DNA from: Sphingomonas desiccabilis
Lineage (GTDB): Bacteria; Pseudomonadota; Alphaproteobacteria; Sphingomonadales; Sphingomonadaceae
Length of the DNA stretch: 64,000 nucleotides
Direction of reading: 5' to 3'
NCBI RefSeq assembly: GCF_004135605.1
Contig: NZ_SDPT01000001.1
Location: 186,001 to 250,000 of the forward strand
This document shows, in pieces, positions 19,574-27,951 of the stretch. The translations under genes were made by a program, and so were the position numbers. The notes below the pieces were generated by a model that saw only the letters and a program-made list of their open reading frames with translations, ran no database searches and was not told the origin of the DNA. How positions within the stretch are numbered: position 1 is the stretch's first letter; every line of letters begins with the position of its first letter.

Positions 19574-20749
19574 TTACGGCCGCTCGACGCACATGGCGAT
19601 GCCCATGCCGCCGCCGATGCACAGGGTGGCGAGGCCTTTTTTCGCGCCGCGACCCTGCATGGCGTAGAGGAGCGTGGTGAGCACGCGCGCGCCCGAGGCG
19701 CCGATCGGGTGCCCGATCGCGATCGCGCCGCCGTTGACGTTCACCTTGTCGGCGTCCCAGCCCATGTCCTTGCCGACCGCCAGCGCCTGGGCCGCGAACG
19801 CCTCGTTCGCCTCGATGAGGTCGAGGTCCTCGACGGTCCAGCCCGCCTTTTCGAGCGCCCGGCGGGAGGCGGGGACGGGGCCGATGCCCATGATCGACGG
19901 ATCGACGCCGGCCGAGGCCCAGCTCTTGATGGTCGCGAGCGGGGTGATGCCGCGGCGCTTCGCCTCGTCGGCCGACATCACCACCAGCGCCGCGGCGCCG
20001 TCGTTGATGCCGCTGGCGTTGCCGGCGGTGACGGTGCCGTCCTTCTTGAACGCCGGGCGCAAGCCCGACACCGCGTCCAGCGTGGCGCCGGCGCGGATAT
20101 ATTCGTCGTCGGCGATGATCGTGTCGCCCTTGCGGCCCTTCACCGTCACGGGGGCGATCTCGTCCTTGAAGCGGCCTTCGCTGCGGGCCTGTTCGGCCAG
20201 GTTCTGCGAGCGCACCGCGAACGTGTCCTGATCCTGCCGGCTGACCGCGTACTGCTCCGCAAGGTTCTCGGCGGTGATGCCCATGTGATAGCCGTTGAAG
20301 ACGTCCGTCAGGCCGTCCTTGATCATGGTGTCGACCAAGGCGACGTCGCCCATCTTGGAGCCGGCACGCAGCGCCTGGGCGTGGGCGGAGAGCGACATGC
20401 TTTCCTGGCCGCCCGCCACCACGATCGAGGCGTCGCCGGTCAGGATTGCCTGATAGGCGAGCGCGACCGTGCGCAGACCCGATCCGCACACCTGGTTCAC
20501 GCCCCAGGCGGGCACTTCCTTGGGGATGCCGGCGGCCATCGACGCCTGGCGCGCGGGGTTCTGCCCCTGACCGGCGGTGAGCACCTGGCCCAGGATCACC
20601 TCCGACACGTCCGCCGGCGCGACGCCGGCCTGCGCGAGCGCGGCCTCGATCGCCTGGCGGCCGAGTTCGTGGGCGGGGGTGGTGGCGAACGCGCCCAGGA
20701 AGCTGCCGACCGGGGTTCGCTTGGCGGCGGCGATCACGATCTCGGTCAT
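19574..20749 (-). CDS. phaA: Acetyl-CoA C-acetyltransferase (beta-ketothiolase)
   Basis: Condenses two acetyl-CoA to acetoacetyl-CoA, the first step of polyhydroxybutyrate synthesis, or the reverse in degradation. 391 residues with the acyl-carrying Cys88 in NQVCGSG, the catalytic His in [10 protein letters not shown] and the second Cys in [11 protein letters not shown]. Length and motifs match PhaA/AtoB thiolases. It lies 48 bp after a PHA polymerase gene on the same strand, and phaR is divergent beyond it, so a PHA role is likely. No phaB is in the window. Confidence 0.94.
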   Translation of the reverse strand: MTEIVIAAAKRTPVGSFLGAFATTPAHELGRQAIEAALAQAGVAPADVSEVILGQVLTAGQGQNPARQASMAAGIPKEVPAWGVNQVCGSGLRTVALAYQAILTGDASIVVAGGQESMSLSAHAQALRAGSKMGDVALVDTMIKDGLTDVFNGYHMGITAENLAEQYAVSRQDQDTFAVRSQNLAEQARSEGRFKDEIAPVTVKGRKGDTIIADDEYIRAGATLDAVSGLRPAFKKDGTVTAGNASGINDGAAALVVMSADEAKRRGITPLATIKSWASAGVDPSIMGIGPVPASRRALEKAGWTVEDLDLIEANEAFAAQALAVGKDMGWDADKVNVNGGAIAIGHPIGASGARVLTTLLYAMQGRGAKKGLATLCIGGGMGIAMCVERP

Positions 20750-20797
20750 GCGGCAGAGTCCTCTCAGGTGCGGCCGCCCTCGTGCGGCGCTTTGCGC

Positions 20798-21877
20798 CTA
20801 TCTAGTCGCGGGAACCCGGCTTATCCAGTCGGCGAGTGGGTGCCAGAGCAGCGCAGGCGCGCGGCTGCCCACCACCATGCCGACATGGCCCGCGGCGACG
20901 GGGTGGCAGTCGGGCAGGCCGGCCGCGCTTCGTGCCGGCACGATGCGGTCGCCCTGCGCCACGAAGTCGATCGCCGGGCAGGCGAGCGCGCCGGGCGCGA
21001 CCGGGCGGCCGCCCGGCTGCCAGCGGCCGCTGCCGGGCAGGTCGTCGCCGAAGAAGCCCTCGAACAGCTGGCGCCCGGCCGCATAGGTGAGCGGCGCCCC
21101 CGCATTGGCCCAGTCTTCCAGCGCGACAAAGGCCTGCGCTTTCGCGCTTTCGGGATCGAGCGTGCCGAACGACTCGAACTTGGCGACGGTGCGGGCGGGA
21201 TCGAGCCGCCAGAAGCCGGATTGCAGCACCTCCATCGGCACCAGCCCCAGCGCCGCGCAGGTCGGCTCCGCCGCCTGCCACAGCGCGGCGATACGCGCGC
21301 GCGCGCCGGTGCCGAAGCCGGCGAAGTGCCAGGGCGTGGCGATCAGCGCGATCCCCGCGACCGGCCGGAGTGCTGCGGCCGCGAGCGCAAGCGTGCCGCC
21401 CAGGCAATAGCCGACCAGCACCGGCGGCTCGGGCAGCGCGTCGAGCAGCGGCAGCAGCAGGTCCGTCACATGCGCGTCGATGTCCTGGCCGCGATCGGCG
21501 GGCGCGGGCGTGCCCCAGTCGACCAGCAGGGGGCGCATTCCCCGGCCCGCCAGCCAGCGCAGCAGCGAATTGTCCGGCGCGAGATCGAGCACGAAGGGCG
21601 GGTTGATGAGCGAGGGGACGAACACCACGGGGCGACCGGCGGCCGCGCCCTGCCCATAGTCGTGCAGCGTCGCCCGCCCGCGCCGTGCCAGCACCGCGGC
21701 GGCCGGCGAGCGCGGGGGGCGGGGGGCCTGCTGGAACGCGCGGAGGCCGGCCAGTGCTGCGGCGCGGCGTTCGGGGGCATCCGCCGTCTCCGACCGCAGC
21801 ATCTCCAGGAAGAGCGGCAGCGGACGCGGCCCGCGTTGCAGCGCGGCAGAAAAGGGTGGTATCGTCGAGTCAGACAT
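20798..21877 (-). CDS. phaC: PHA synthase-like alpha/beta hydrolase (short PhaC)
   Basis: 359 residues, close to the short class III-type PhaC proteins rather than the 560-residue class I. The lipase-like box is GYCLGGT with nucleophile Cys158, diagnostic for PHA polymerases; LLVDWGTP, DFVAQGDRIVP (Asp) and the late GHVGMVVG (His) complete the triad. It would polymerise hydroxyacyl-CoA. No PhaE partner is visible. The ATG at 21877 is only 14 bp from the divergent phaR start, so the promoter must lie inside the opposite gene or the transcripts are leaderless. Confidence 0.87.
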   Translation of the reverse strand: MSDSTIPPFSAALQRGPRPLPLFLEMLRSETADAPERRAAALAGLRAFQQAPRPPRSPAAAVLARRGRATLHDYGQGAAAGRPVVFVPSLINPPFVLDLAPDNSLLRWLAGRGMRPLLVDWGTPAPADRGQDIDAHVTDLLLPLLDALPEPPVLVGYCLGGTLALAAAALRPVAGIALIATPWHFAGFGTGARARIAALWQAAEPTCAALGLVPMEVLQSGFWRLDPARTVAKFESFGTLDPESAKAQAFVALEDWANAGAPLTYAAGRQLFEGFFGDDLPGSGRWQPGGRPVAPGALACPAIDFVAQGDRIVPARSAAGLPDCHPVAAGHVGMVVGSRAPALLWHPLADWISRVPATR

Positions 21878-21891
21878 TTCAGGGGTTCTGC

Positions 21892-22470
21892 ATGAAAAAG
21901 ACCGTGTCGGATGGCGGGCCCGTCATCATCAAGAAATACGCCAACCGGCGTCTCTACAATACCGAGACCTCGTCCTACATCACGCTGGACCATCTCGCGG
22001 CGATGACTCGCGAGGGTCGCGACTTCAAGGTGGTCGACGCCAAGTCCGACGACGACATCACCCACAATGTGCTGACGCAGATCATCATGGAGGAAGAAAG
22101 CCGCGGGCAGACGATGCTGCCGGTGAGCTTCCTGCGCCAGCTGATCGCGCTGTACGGTGATTCGATGCAGGCGATGGTGCCGGGCTATCTGGAAGCGTCG
22201 ATGGACAGCTTCCGCCGCAACCAGGAGCAGTTCAAGTCGGCGGTGGAGGGCGCGTTCGCCAATTCGCCGTTCGCCAACACGCCCTTTGCCGAGATCGCCA
22301 AGCGCAACATGGCGATGTTCGAAGCGGCGACCGCGGCGTTCAAGACGGGTGCCGCCAACGACAGCAGCGTCCCGGCGCCTACCGCGAACGAGGGCGGCGA
22401 GGGCGAGATGCAGGCGCTGCGCGCAGAGCTCGCCCGGTTGCAGGAAAAGGTCGACAAGCTGGCCAAGTGA
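21892..22470 (+). CDS. phaR: Polyhydroxyalkanoate synthesis repressor PhaR
   Basis: 192 residues. The N-terminal 60 residues (PVIIKKYANRRLYNTETSSYITLDHL, then FKVVDAKSDDDITHNVLTQIIMEEE) form the PHA accumulation regulator DNA-binding domain, followed by the PHB_acc repeat with SMQAMVPGYLEASMDSF. PhaR represses phasin and PHA genes and also binds PHA granules, which links expression to polymer level. The C-terminus ends in a short coiled coil (MQALRAELARLQEKVDKLAK). Start ATG 21892 follows AGGGG. It is divergent from phaC. Confidence 0.95.
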   Translation: MKKTVSDGGPVIIKKYANRRLYNTETSSYITLDHLAAMTREGRDFKVVDAKSDDDITHNVLTQIIMEEESRGQTMLPVSFLRQLIALYGDSMQAMVPGYLEASMDSFRRNQEQFKSAVEGAFANSPFANTPFAEIAKRNMAMFEAATAAFKTGAANDSSVPAPTANEGGEGEMQALRAELARLQEKVDKLAK

Positions 22471-22524
22471 GCCAGTTCCTGGGGCGGGGAGGGCGCGTCA
22501 GCCCTCCACCGCCGCAGGGCTCCG

Positions 22525-22617
22525 CCGTGCTCCTGCGAAGGCAGGAACCCAGAGTTCGAAACACCGCCAGCGGTTGTTCTGCTTGGCCCTGGACCCCCGC
22601 CTGCGCGGGGGTACGGC
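22525..22617. repeat. Dispersed inverted repeat, family A
   Basis: CCGTGCTCCTGCGAAGGCAG with GAACCCAGAG, mirrored by GGCCCTGGACCCCCGCC and TGCGCGGGGGTACGG. It occupies most of the gap between convergent phaR and the methyltransferase-like gene. Confidence 0.85.
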
Positions 22618-22646
22618 AGTATGTGGCGCTTGCGCAGCTCTGAGGG

Positions 22647-23453
22647 TCAGCGCGGCTTGACGAAGCGTAGCGTCATGCGGTCGCTCTCGCCGATCGCGGC
22701 ATATTTGGCGCGATCGGTGTCGCCCAGGCGATAGCTCGGCGGCAGCGTCCACACGCCCTGCGGCCAATCGGCGGTGTCGCGCGGATTGGCGTTCACCTCC
22801 GACCGGCCGGCGAGCTTGAACCCGGCCCTGGTGGCGAAGCCGATCACCGAGCTTTCCTTCATATAGCCGCTCTTTTCTTCGGCCGACGCGTCGCGTCCCT
22901 CGGGCAGGCGATGCTCGACCACGCCCAGCGTGCCGCCGGGCTTCAGCATGGCGAACATCGCGGCGAACATAGCCTGCGCCTGGTCCGCGCCGCCGAAGCG
23001 CCAGTTGTGGACGTTGCGGAAGGTGAGCACCACGTCGGCGCTGCCGTCGGGCACGGTCGCGTCGCCGGGCTTGGCCGGGAAGCCCGCGATCCGCACCTTG
23101 GCATAGCGCGCGGCGTCCTTCGCCTGGAGCGCCTGCACGCCCTTGGCGCCGTTCGGCAGCGGGGCGGCGGCGTAATAGCTGCCGGTGCGCGCCAGATAGG
23201 GGGCGAGTATCTCGGTATACCAGCCGCCGCCCGGCCAGACCTCCACCACCGTGTCGGAGGGCTTCACGCCGAAGAAGGCGAGCGTCTCGGCCGGGTGGCG
23301 ATAGCGGTCGCGGGCGACGTTGGCGGGCGTGCGCGCAGGCGAGGCGATCGCGGCGGCGAGCGCCTGCTTCGGGGTCTCGGGACGGGCGACGGCGGTCGCA
23401 GCCAGGGGAACCGCCGCGGCGGCAAGGGCGAGGATCGGCAGCATCGGGCGCAT
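22647..23453 (-). CDS. Exported methyltransferase-like protein (COG4798 type)
   Basis: 268 residues. It has a clear signal peptide (LPILALAAAAVPLAATAVA) followed by a class I methyltransferase-like fold: DTVVEVWPGGGWYTEILAPYL takes the place of the SAM loop, DVVLTFRNVHNW the motif after it, and LKPGGTLGVVEH the next strand. Homologues of this periplasmic group are common in alpha- and gammaproteobacteria, but no substrate is known; SAM is not expected in the periplasm. It may have a different role, or the signal may be a membrane anchor. Confidence 0.82.
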   Translation of the reverse strand: MRPMLPILALAAAAVPLAATAVARPETPKQALAAAIASPARTPANVARDRYRHPAETLAFFGVKPSDTVVEVWPGGGWYTEILAPYLARTGSYYAAAPLPNGAKGVQALQAKDAARYAKVRIAGFPAKPGDATVPDGSADVVLTFRNVHNWRFGGADQAQAMFAAMFAMLKPGGTLGVVEHRLPEGRDASAEEKSGYMKESSVIGFATRAGFKLAGRSEVNANPRDTADWPQGVWTLPPSYRLGDTDRAKYAAIGESDRMTLRFVKPR

Positions 23454-23508
23454 CGGAACGACCTTCCAAAAAGGTGACGCGGCGATGTTGTGCGGCTAAG
23501 CGCGGCGG

Positions 23509-23694
23509 ATGCAAGTGGGACTTTGGAGCGGAGCGGCCGCGCTGGCGGCAGTGGCGGTGGCGAGCGGGGTCGCCGACGCGCGACGTGCGCGGCGCGCCGA
23601 CCTGGACCGGGTGGGGGTGATGCCCTGGCCCGGCATCCAGATGGCGGCGATCCTGTGCGCGGTGATCCTGGGCGCGCTTGCGCTTACGGGGTGA
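23509..23694 (+). CDS. Small two-segment membrane protein, unknown
   Basis: 61 residues with two hydrophobic stretches (LWSGAAALAAVAVASGV and IQMAAILCAVILGALAL) flanking a basic loop ARRARRADLDR. It is divergent from the exported methyltransferase-like gene with 55 bp between starts. Its coding pattern fits the genome, but there is no strong ribosome site, and I do not recognise a family. Confidence 0.55.
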   Translation: MQVGLWSGAAALAAVAVASGVADARRARRADLDRVGVMPWPGIQMAAILCAVILGALALTG

Positions 23695-23759
23695 GGGGCC
23701 GAGCTGGCCTCCGCTGCCCCGGCGACATGCGACGGCAGATGGGTGGCGCGGCCGTTCGC

Positions 23760-24197
23760 TCAGCCCGGGTGGGCGAGGTGGATCAGCGGGTATGGCCTGC
23801 CTTGGCCGTCGCAGGGTGAGCGGCCGGTAGGGCGAAAACCCAAGCGCTCATAGAAGCCGACCGCCTGGCCGTTCTGTTCGTTCACGTCCGTCGTCAGGCC
23901 AGGATGCAGCGCAAGCGCGTGCCGCACCAGCGCGGCGCCGATCCCCCGCCCATGAACGGCCGGATCGACGAACAAAGCCTCCATGTGGCCGCTGTCCAGG
24001 AGCATGAAGGCGAGCGGGCGATTCTTGCCATCGACGGCAAGCCACACGGGGGCATGCGGAAGGAAGGCGCAGACCTCCGCGTCGATCGCGGCTCGATCCT
24101 CGGTCGAGAGGAAGTCGTGAGTCGCATCGACGGCGGCGCGCCAGATCTCGACAATGCGGTCGCCTTCGCCCGCCTGGGCGCGCCTGATCGTGAACAT
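23760..24197 (-). CDS. yjaB: GNAT acetyltransferase, YjaB-like
   Basis: 145 residues that align along their length with E. coli YjaB: ATHDFLSTEDRAAID, VCAFLPHAPVWLAVD, FMLLDSGHMEALFVDPAVHG, TTDVNEQNGQAVGFYERLGF and GRPYPLIHLAH. The acetyl-CoA loop is RGIGAALVRHAL. YjaB-type enzymes are N-acetyltransferases of uncertain physiological substrate. The start at 24197 is chosen because homologues begin MFTIRRA; the frame is open upstream without family similarity. Confidence 0.88.
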   Translation of the reverse strand: MFTIRRAQAGEGDRIVEIWRAAVDATHDFLSTEDRAAIDAEVCAFLPHAPVWLAVDGKNRPLAFMLLDSGHMEALFVDPAVHGRGIGAALVRHALALHPGLTTDVNEQNGQAVGFYERLGFRPTGRSPCDGQGRPYPLIHLAHPG

Positions 24198-24241
24198 GGC
24201 AGTGTGATGCCCGAACGGGCCACGAGGCGCTAGGTGAGGGC

Positions 24242-24478
24242 TCAGCTCTCGTCGCTCCCCTGCAGATCGGCCGGGTCGAACCGATAGGCGAGCAGGTCGC
24301 CAGGCGCGCACTCCAGCACCGCGCACATTTTCGCGATGGTGGCGAACCGGATCCCGCGAACCTTCCCGGACTTGAACAGCGAGAGCTGGGTTTCGCTGAT
24401 CCCGATGCGGCTCGCGAGTTCCTTGCCTGTCATGCTGCGCGTAGCGAGCATTGCGTCAAGAGTGACGAGGACGGGCAT
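24242..24478 (-). CDS. Small XRE-family regulator (YozG-like) paired with DUF2975
   Basis: 78 residues, almost entirely a Cro/C1-type helix-turn-helix: MTGKELASRIGISETQLSLFKSG, then IRFATIAKMCAVLECAPGDLLAY. It lacks any sensing domain. The start is two bases after the stop of the DUF2975 gene, so the two are translated together. This pairing of a small XRE protein and a DUF2975 membrane protein is widespread and suggests the membrane protein signals to or restrains the regulator (inference). Confidence 0.88.
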   Translation of the reverse strand: MPVLVTLDAMLATRSMTGKELASRIGISETQLSLFKSGKVRGIRFATIAKMCAVLECAPGDLLAYRFDPADLQGSDES

Positions 24479-24480
24479 GT

Positions 24481-24942
24481 TCAGATGAACTCGTCCAGTT
24501 CCTGCCGCACTGCGACGGCCCGGCCGAACAGCTGCGAGAACATTGCGAGCGTTGCGCCGACAATACCCAAAGTTACGGGGGAGGGATCGAAAGTCGCGAT
24601 ATAGGGCTCCCCTTGCACCAGCGCAGTGGCCAGCGGGACGCCAAACACCGTGAAAACCGCACCACAGAACAGGGCAATGCCTGCGCGGAGCAGCAGCCGG
24701 GCGATGACATTCTCGAACAGCGCCCCCTCCGCCACGCGCCGTAAGGCGCTGCGAACCATCCAGATCGCCCACATGTAAAGAAACATGGGAAGGTAGTAGA
24801 TCGCGACCGTGTCGGCGAACCGGCCCCCCTGCAGGACGATGTTGCCGAGTAGCGCGAGGGTTAGCAGCGCAAGGGCGGCAAAGGGGATGGTGACGAGCCA
24901 CATCAGTATGCGGGCGTTCCTCTGGAGCAGCTGAACGGACAC
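24481..24942 (-). CDS. DUF2975 four-helix membrane protein
   Basis: 153 residues from a GTG start at 24942 supported by AAGGA seven bases upstream. Four hydrophobic segments are evident (about 13-35, 48-63, 83-105 and 122-140) with a conserved-looking LRRVAEGALFENVIARLLLRAG loop after the second. DUF2975 proteins have no established biochemical role; their constant neighbour is a small XRE regulator, which follows here two bases later. An overlapping promoter and palindrome lie just upstream. Confidence 0.85.
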   Translation of the reverse strand: MSVQLLQRNARILMWLVTIPFAALALLTLALLGNIVLQGGRFADTVAIYYLPMFLYMWAIWMVRSALRRVAEGALFENVIARLLLRAGIALFCGAVFTVFGVPLATALVQGEPYIATFDPSPVTLGIVGATLAMFSQLFGRAVAVRQELDEFI

Positions 24943-24968
24943 GGAAGAATCCTTTCGATCGCCTACAA

Positions 24969-25000
24969 TTTAAGTCTAACTTAAACTTTCAACGTGTCAA
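24969..25000 (-). promoter_or_regulatory. Promoter with overlapping 17-bp operator for the DUF2975-XRE pair
   Basis: On the minus strand TTGACA (25000-24995) and TAGACT (24978-24973) are spaced by 16 bp, a good sigma-70-like promoter. The -10 box lies inside the palindrome TTTAAGT-CTA-ACTTAAA (24969-24985), with perfect 7-bp arms. A repressor bound there would block initiation, so autoregulation by the downstream XRE protein is likely. Confidence 0.65.
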
Positions 25001-25012
25001 CGGTCTCGTGCC

Positions 25013-26191
25013 CTAGTAGAACTTCGCCAGCGTGAGGGTGCGGTCGGTGCCGTCGCACAGACCGAGGCGGAGCTTGCGGCCGGGGGTGTCGGCGGCCCAG
25101 GCGAGATCGGCGGCGTCGGGGGCGGTTTCGCGGATGGGGGCGCCGTCGACCTGGCAGATCTCCTCTCCGCGGCGCCAGCCGGCCTTGGCCGCAGGGCTGC
25201 CGCGCATGACGTGGAGGACGCTCAGCCGGTTGTGTCCATAGCCGAGCAGGAGCCCGCTGGTGGAGCGCGGCGGGCCGGCGGCGGTGCCCTCGATCGACGC
25301 CAGCAGCAGGTGGCCGGCGCCTGGATCGAGCAGCACACGGAAGCGCTGAAGGAAGCCGACGCCGATGCGGCTGGGGATGCCGGTGCGGTCGGCGAAGTCC
25401 TTGCCCTCGATCCGTAGCTCCACCTCGGTCGCGGGGGCATCGCCGAGTCGCAGCGCGTCGGTGACGGTGAGGCCCGCCTCGACCGGGCCGGCGAGGCCAT
25501 AGGAGATGGTGGAGGTGAGCGGGCGCTGGGGCAGACGGGCGCCGCGCCACTGCTCGCGGGTGACGCTGACGCTGGTGCCGTCCCCGGTGTCGATCATCAC
25601 CGGGTGGAGCGACGTACGCCCGAGCCGGGCCTGGGTCACGTAGAGCCCCTCGGGGTTGCGCGACAGCGGCGCGCGGTCGCCCGGGAAGGGCGCGACGCCG
25701 CTCGGCAGGAGGCGGAAGCGGCGGCTCGCGAAATCGATGTCGAGCGCATGGGGGCCAAGCAGGTCGGCGCCGATCAGCGCATCCACCGGACGGCCGTCGC
25801 CGGTGTGCACCTGCGACAGATCGAGGAGGGCCATCGGCCGCTCGGTGCTGCGCAGCCCGCCCAGCGACAGCCGCGCGACCCTTGCCCAGCTGAGCGGCAA
25901 GTCTCCGCCGATCGCGGCCGCGGTGCCGCGCACCTCGGTCTTCAGCCGGGCGGTGCGGGCGAAGCCGGTGTCCAGGATCGAGTGGGTGACGCCGGTGTCG
26001 AGCAGGGCGCTTGCCGGTCGCCCTTCGATCTTCATCGCGAAGCGGATGTGATTGGCGGGGGTGAGTTCGAACGGCACCCAGCGTTCGGCGCTGTCCTTCG
26101 CCAGCGTCTCCACGGCCGTGCGGGGCGCCTGGGCGGCGGGAACGGGGGACACGGCCAGGGCCGTGGCCAGGAGGGCGAGCGCGATGCGCAT
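25013..26191 (-). CDS. Retropepsin-like aspartic protease with PDZ domain, exported
   Basis: 392 residues beginning with a signal peptide (MRIALALLATALAVSPVPAAQA). Two retropepsin half-domains follow, each with the Asp-Thr-Gly triad: ALLDTGVTHS near residue 65 and VMIDTGDGTS near residue 200. The C-terminal 90 residues are PDZ-like (VMRGSPAAKAGWRRGEEICQVDG). Two half-sites in one chain imply an intramolecular dimer. This architecture is common in alphaproteobacteria, but substrates are mostly unknown. It is transcribed toward the XRE/DUF2975 pair, about 70 bp apart. Confidence 0.85.
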   Translation of the reverse strand: MRIALALLATALAVSPVPAAQAPRTAVETLAKDSAERWVPFELTPANHIRFAMKIEGRPASALLDTGVTHSILDTGFARTARLKTEVRGTAAAIGGDLPLSWARVARLSLGGLRSTERPMALLDLSQVHTGDGRPVDALIGADLLGPHALDIDFASRRFRLLPSGVAPFPGDRAPLSRNPEGLYVTQARLGRTSLHPVMIDTGDGTSVSVTREQWRGARLPQRPLTSTISYGLAGPVEAGLTVTDALRLGDAPATEVELRIEGKDFADRTGIPSRIGVGFLQRFRVLLDPGAGHLLLASIEGTAAGPPRSTSGLLLGYGHNRLSVLHVMRGSPAAKAGWRRGEEICQVDGAPIRETAPDAADLAWAADTPGRKLRLGLCDGTDRTLTLAKFY

Positions 26192-26235
26192 CGCGGCAGC
26201 CTAGAAAGCGTCCGCGAGTCGCGCCAGCCCGCCGC

Positions 26236-27780
26236 CTAGAGGCAGGCCTCCAGCAGCGCCTGGTCGAAGCCGTACTGCTTGGCCTTGTCGAGCGTGTAGG
26301 GGCGCAGGCCCATGGAGCGATACTCGCCGATGATCTTGCCGTCGGCGGATTCGTCCAGATACTCGAACTTGAACAGCTCCTGCGTGACGATCACCGGGCC
26401 TTCCATGCCGATCACCTCGGTGATGTTGGTGACGCGGCGGGAGCCGTCGCGCAGGCGCTTCACCTGGACGATCAGGTCGACCGAGTCGGCGATCTGGCGG
26501 CTGATCGCTTCCTTGGGCACCTTGATGTCCGACATCATCACCATGTTCTCCATACGCGCCAGGCATTCGCGCGGGGAGTTGGAGTGGAGCGTCGCCATCG
26601 AGCCGTCGTGGCCGGTGTTCATGGCGGCGAGCAGGTCGAAACACTCGGCGCCGCGGATTTCGCCCAGGATGATGCGATCCGGGCGCATACGCAGCGCGTT
26701 CTTCACCAGGTCGCGGATCGTGATCTCGCCCTGACCCTCCAGGTTGGGCGGGCGCGTTTCCAGCGGCAGCCAGTGCGGCTGCTGCAGGCGAAGCTCGGCC
26801 GCGTCCTCGATTGTCAGCACGCGCTCGCCCGGGTCGATCATCTTCGAGAGCGCATTGAGCATCGTCGTCTTGCCCGAGCCGGTGCCGCCCGAGATGACGA
26901 TGTTGAACCGGCTGGCGCCCGCGATCTTGAGCGCGGTCGCCATCTTGGGGCTCATCGAGCCGAAGCCCGCCATCATGTCGAGGGTGATCGGCTTGGCGGA
27001 GAACTTACGGATCGAGATCGCCGTGCCCTTGAGGCTGAGCGGCGGCACGATCACGTTGACGCGGCTGCCGTCCTTCAGGCGCGCATCGGCGAGCGGCGTG
27101 GTCTGGTCGACGCGGCGGCCGACCGAGTTGCAGATGCGCTGGGCGATCTGGAACAGATGCTCCTCGTCGCGGAAGGCGATGTTGGCGAGCTCCAGCTTGC
27201 CCTTGCGCTCGACGAACGTCTGGTCCGGGCCGTTGACCATGATGTCGCTGATCGCCGGGTCGGCGAGCAGCTCCTCGAGCGGCCCCAGGCCGAGCAGTTC
27301 GTCGACCAGCACCTTTTCGAGCGCGAACTGCTCGCGCCGGTTGAGGGTGAGCTTCAGCTCGGCGAGCACCTCGCCGATGATCGGGCGGAATTCCTCGGCC
27401 AGTTCGTCCTTGCTGAGCGTCGCGGCCGCTTCCGGGTCGACGCGCTCAAGCAGGCGCGGGAGCACCTGCTCCTTGATGCGGTGGATCGAGCTTTCGAAGC
27501 CCTCGACCCGGCTGTTGCCGGCCTCGCCGGACGCGGCCTGGCGGTCGGCCAGGCGCTGCATGGCGTCGGCATGGACGCTCGGCATGTCGATGGGCGGCGC
27601 GGCGAGCGGGGTCGATTCGCTGCCGGGCAGGGGGATGTCGGCGATGGGCGGGAACTGGCCGGCGCCATCGGTGTCGGCCGGACGCGCCAAGGTGCTTTCC
27701 CCCTGCATGGGGCGGGCGACACCGAACTGCGGGCGCCCGGCAGGGGCGCCGAGATGATTGCGTCGTCCGAATGCACTCAC
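26236..27780 (-). CDS. cpaF: CpaF/TadA-type secretion ATPase for Tad pili
   Basis: 514 residues. The N-terminal third is a variable region plus the helical domain (HRIKEQVLPRLLERVDPEAAATLSKDELAEE). The ATPase core has ISGGTGSGKTTMLN (Walker A, around residue 297), EDAAELRLQQPHWLPLETR (Asp box), LRMRPDRIILGEIRG (Walker B) and NTGHDGSMATLHSN. It would power assembly of Tad/Flp pili in the inner membrane. No other cpa/tad gene is in the window. It starts at GTG 27780. Confidence 0.9.
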   Translation of the reverse strand: MSAFGRRNHLGAPAGRPQFGVARPMQGESTLARPADTDGAGQFPPIADIPLPGSESTPLAAPPIDMPSVHADAMQRLADRQAASGEAGNSRVEGFESSIHRIKEQVLPRLLERVDPEAAATLSKDELAEEFRPIIGEVLAELKLTLNRREQFALEKVLVDELLGLGPLEELLADPAISDIMVNGPDQTFVERKGKLELANIAFRDEEHLFQIAQRICNSVGRRVDQTTPLADARLKDGSRVNVIVPPLSLKGTAISIRKFSAKPITLDMMAGFGSMSPKMATALKIAGASRFNIVISGGTGSGKTTMLNALSKMIDPGERVLTIEDAAELRLQQPHWLPLETRPPNLEGQGEITIRDLVKNALRMRPDRIILGEIRGAECFDLLAAMNTGHDGSMATLHSNSPRECLARMENMVMMSDIKVPKEAISRQIADSVDLIVQVKRLRDGSRRVTNITEVIGMEGPVIVTQELFKFEYLDESADGKIIGEYRSMGLRPYTLDKAKQYGFDQALLEACL

Positions 27781-27883
27781 TTGCTACGTCCTCAACCTCG
27801 GGGATTACCCGGTATCGTCGGGGTAACGCGCAAGCTTTGACAATTGCCTAATGTTGGTTCGAACGCGCGGCCCGAAACGAAAC

Positions 27884-27925
27884 CGGCCCGCCGCGCCGCC
27901 GGAAGCACCGGGGCAGGGCGGGCCG
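27884..27925 (-). terminator. Probable terminator of the atpHAGDC operon
   Basis: GGCCCGCC (27885-27892) pairs with GGCGGGCC (27917-27924), with further partial pairing inside. On the minus strand the hairpin is followed by GGTTTCGTTTCGG, an interrupted T-rich tail. It lies 27 bp beyond the atpC stop. Confidence 0.6.
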
Positions 27926-27951
27926 CTATCGGACCTTCGGGAGGCGATCGA

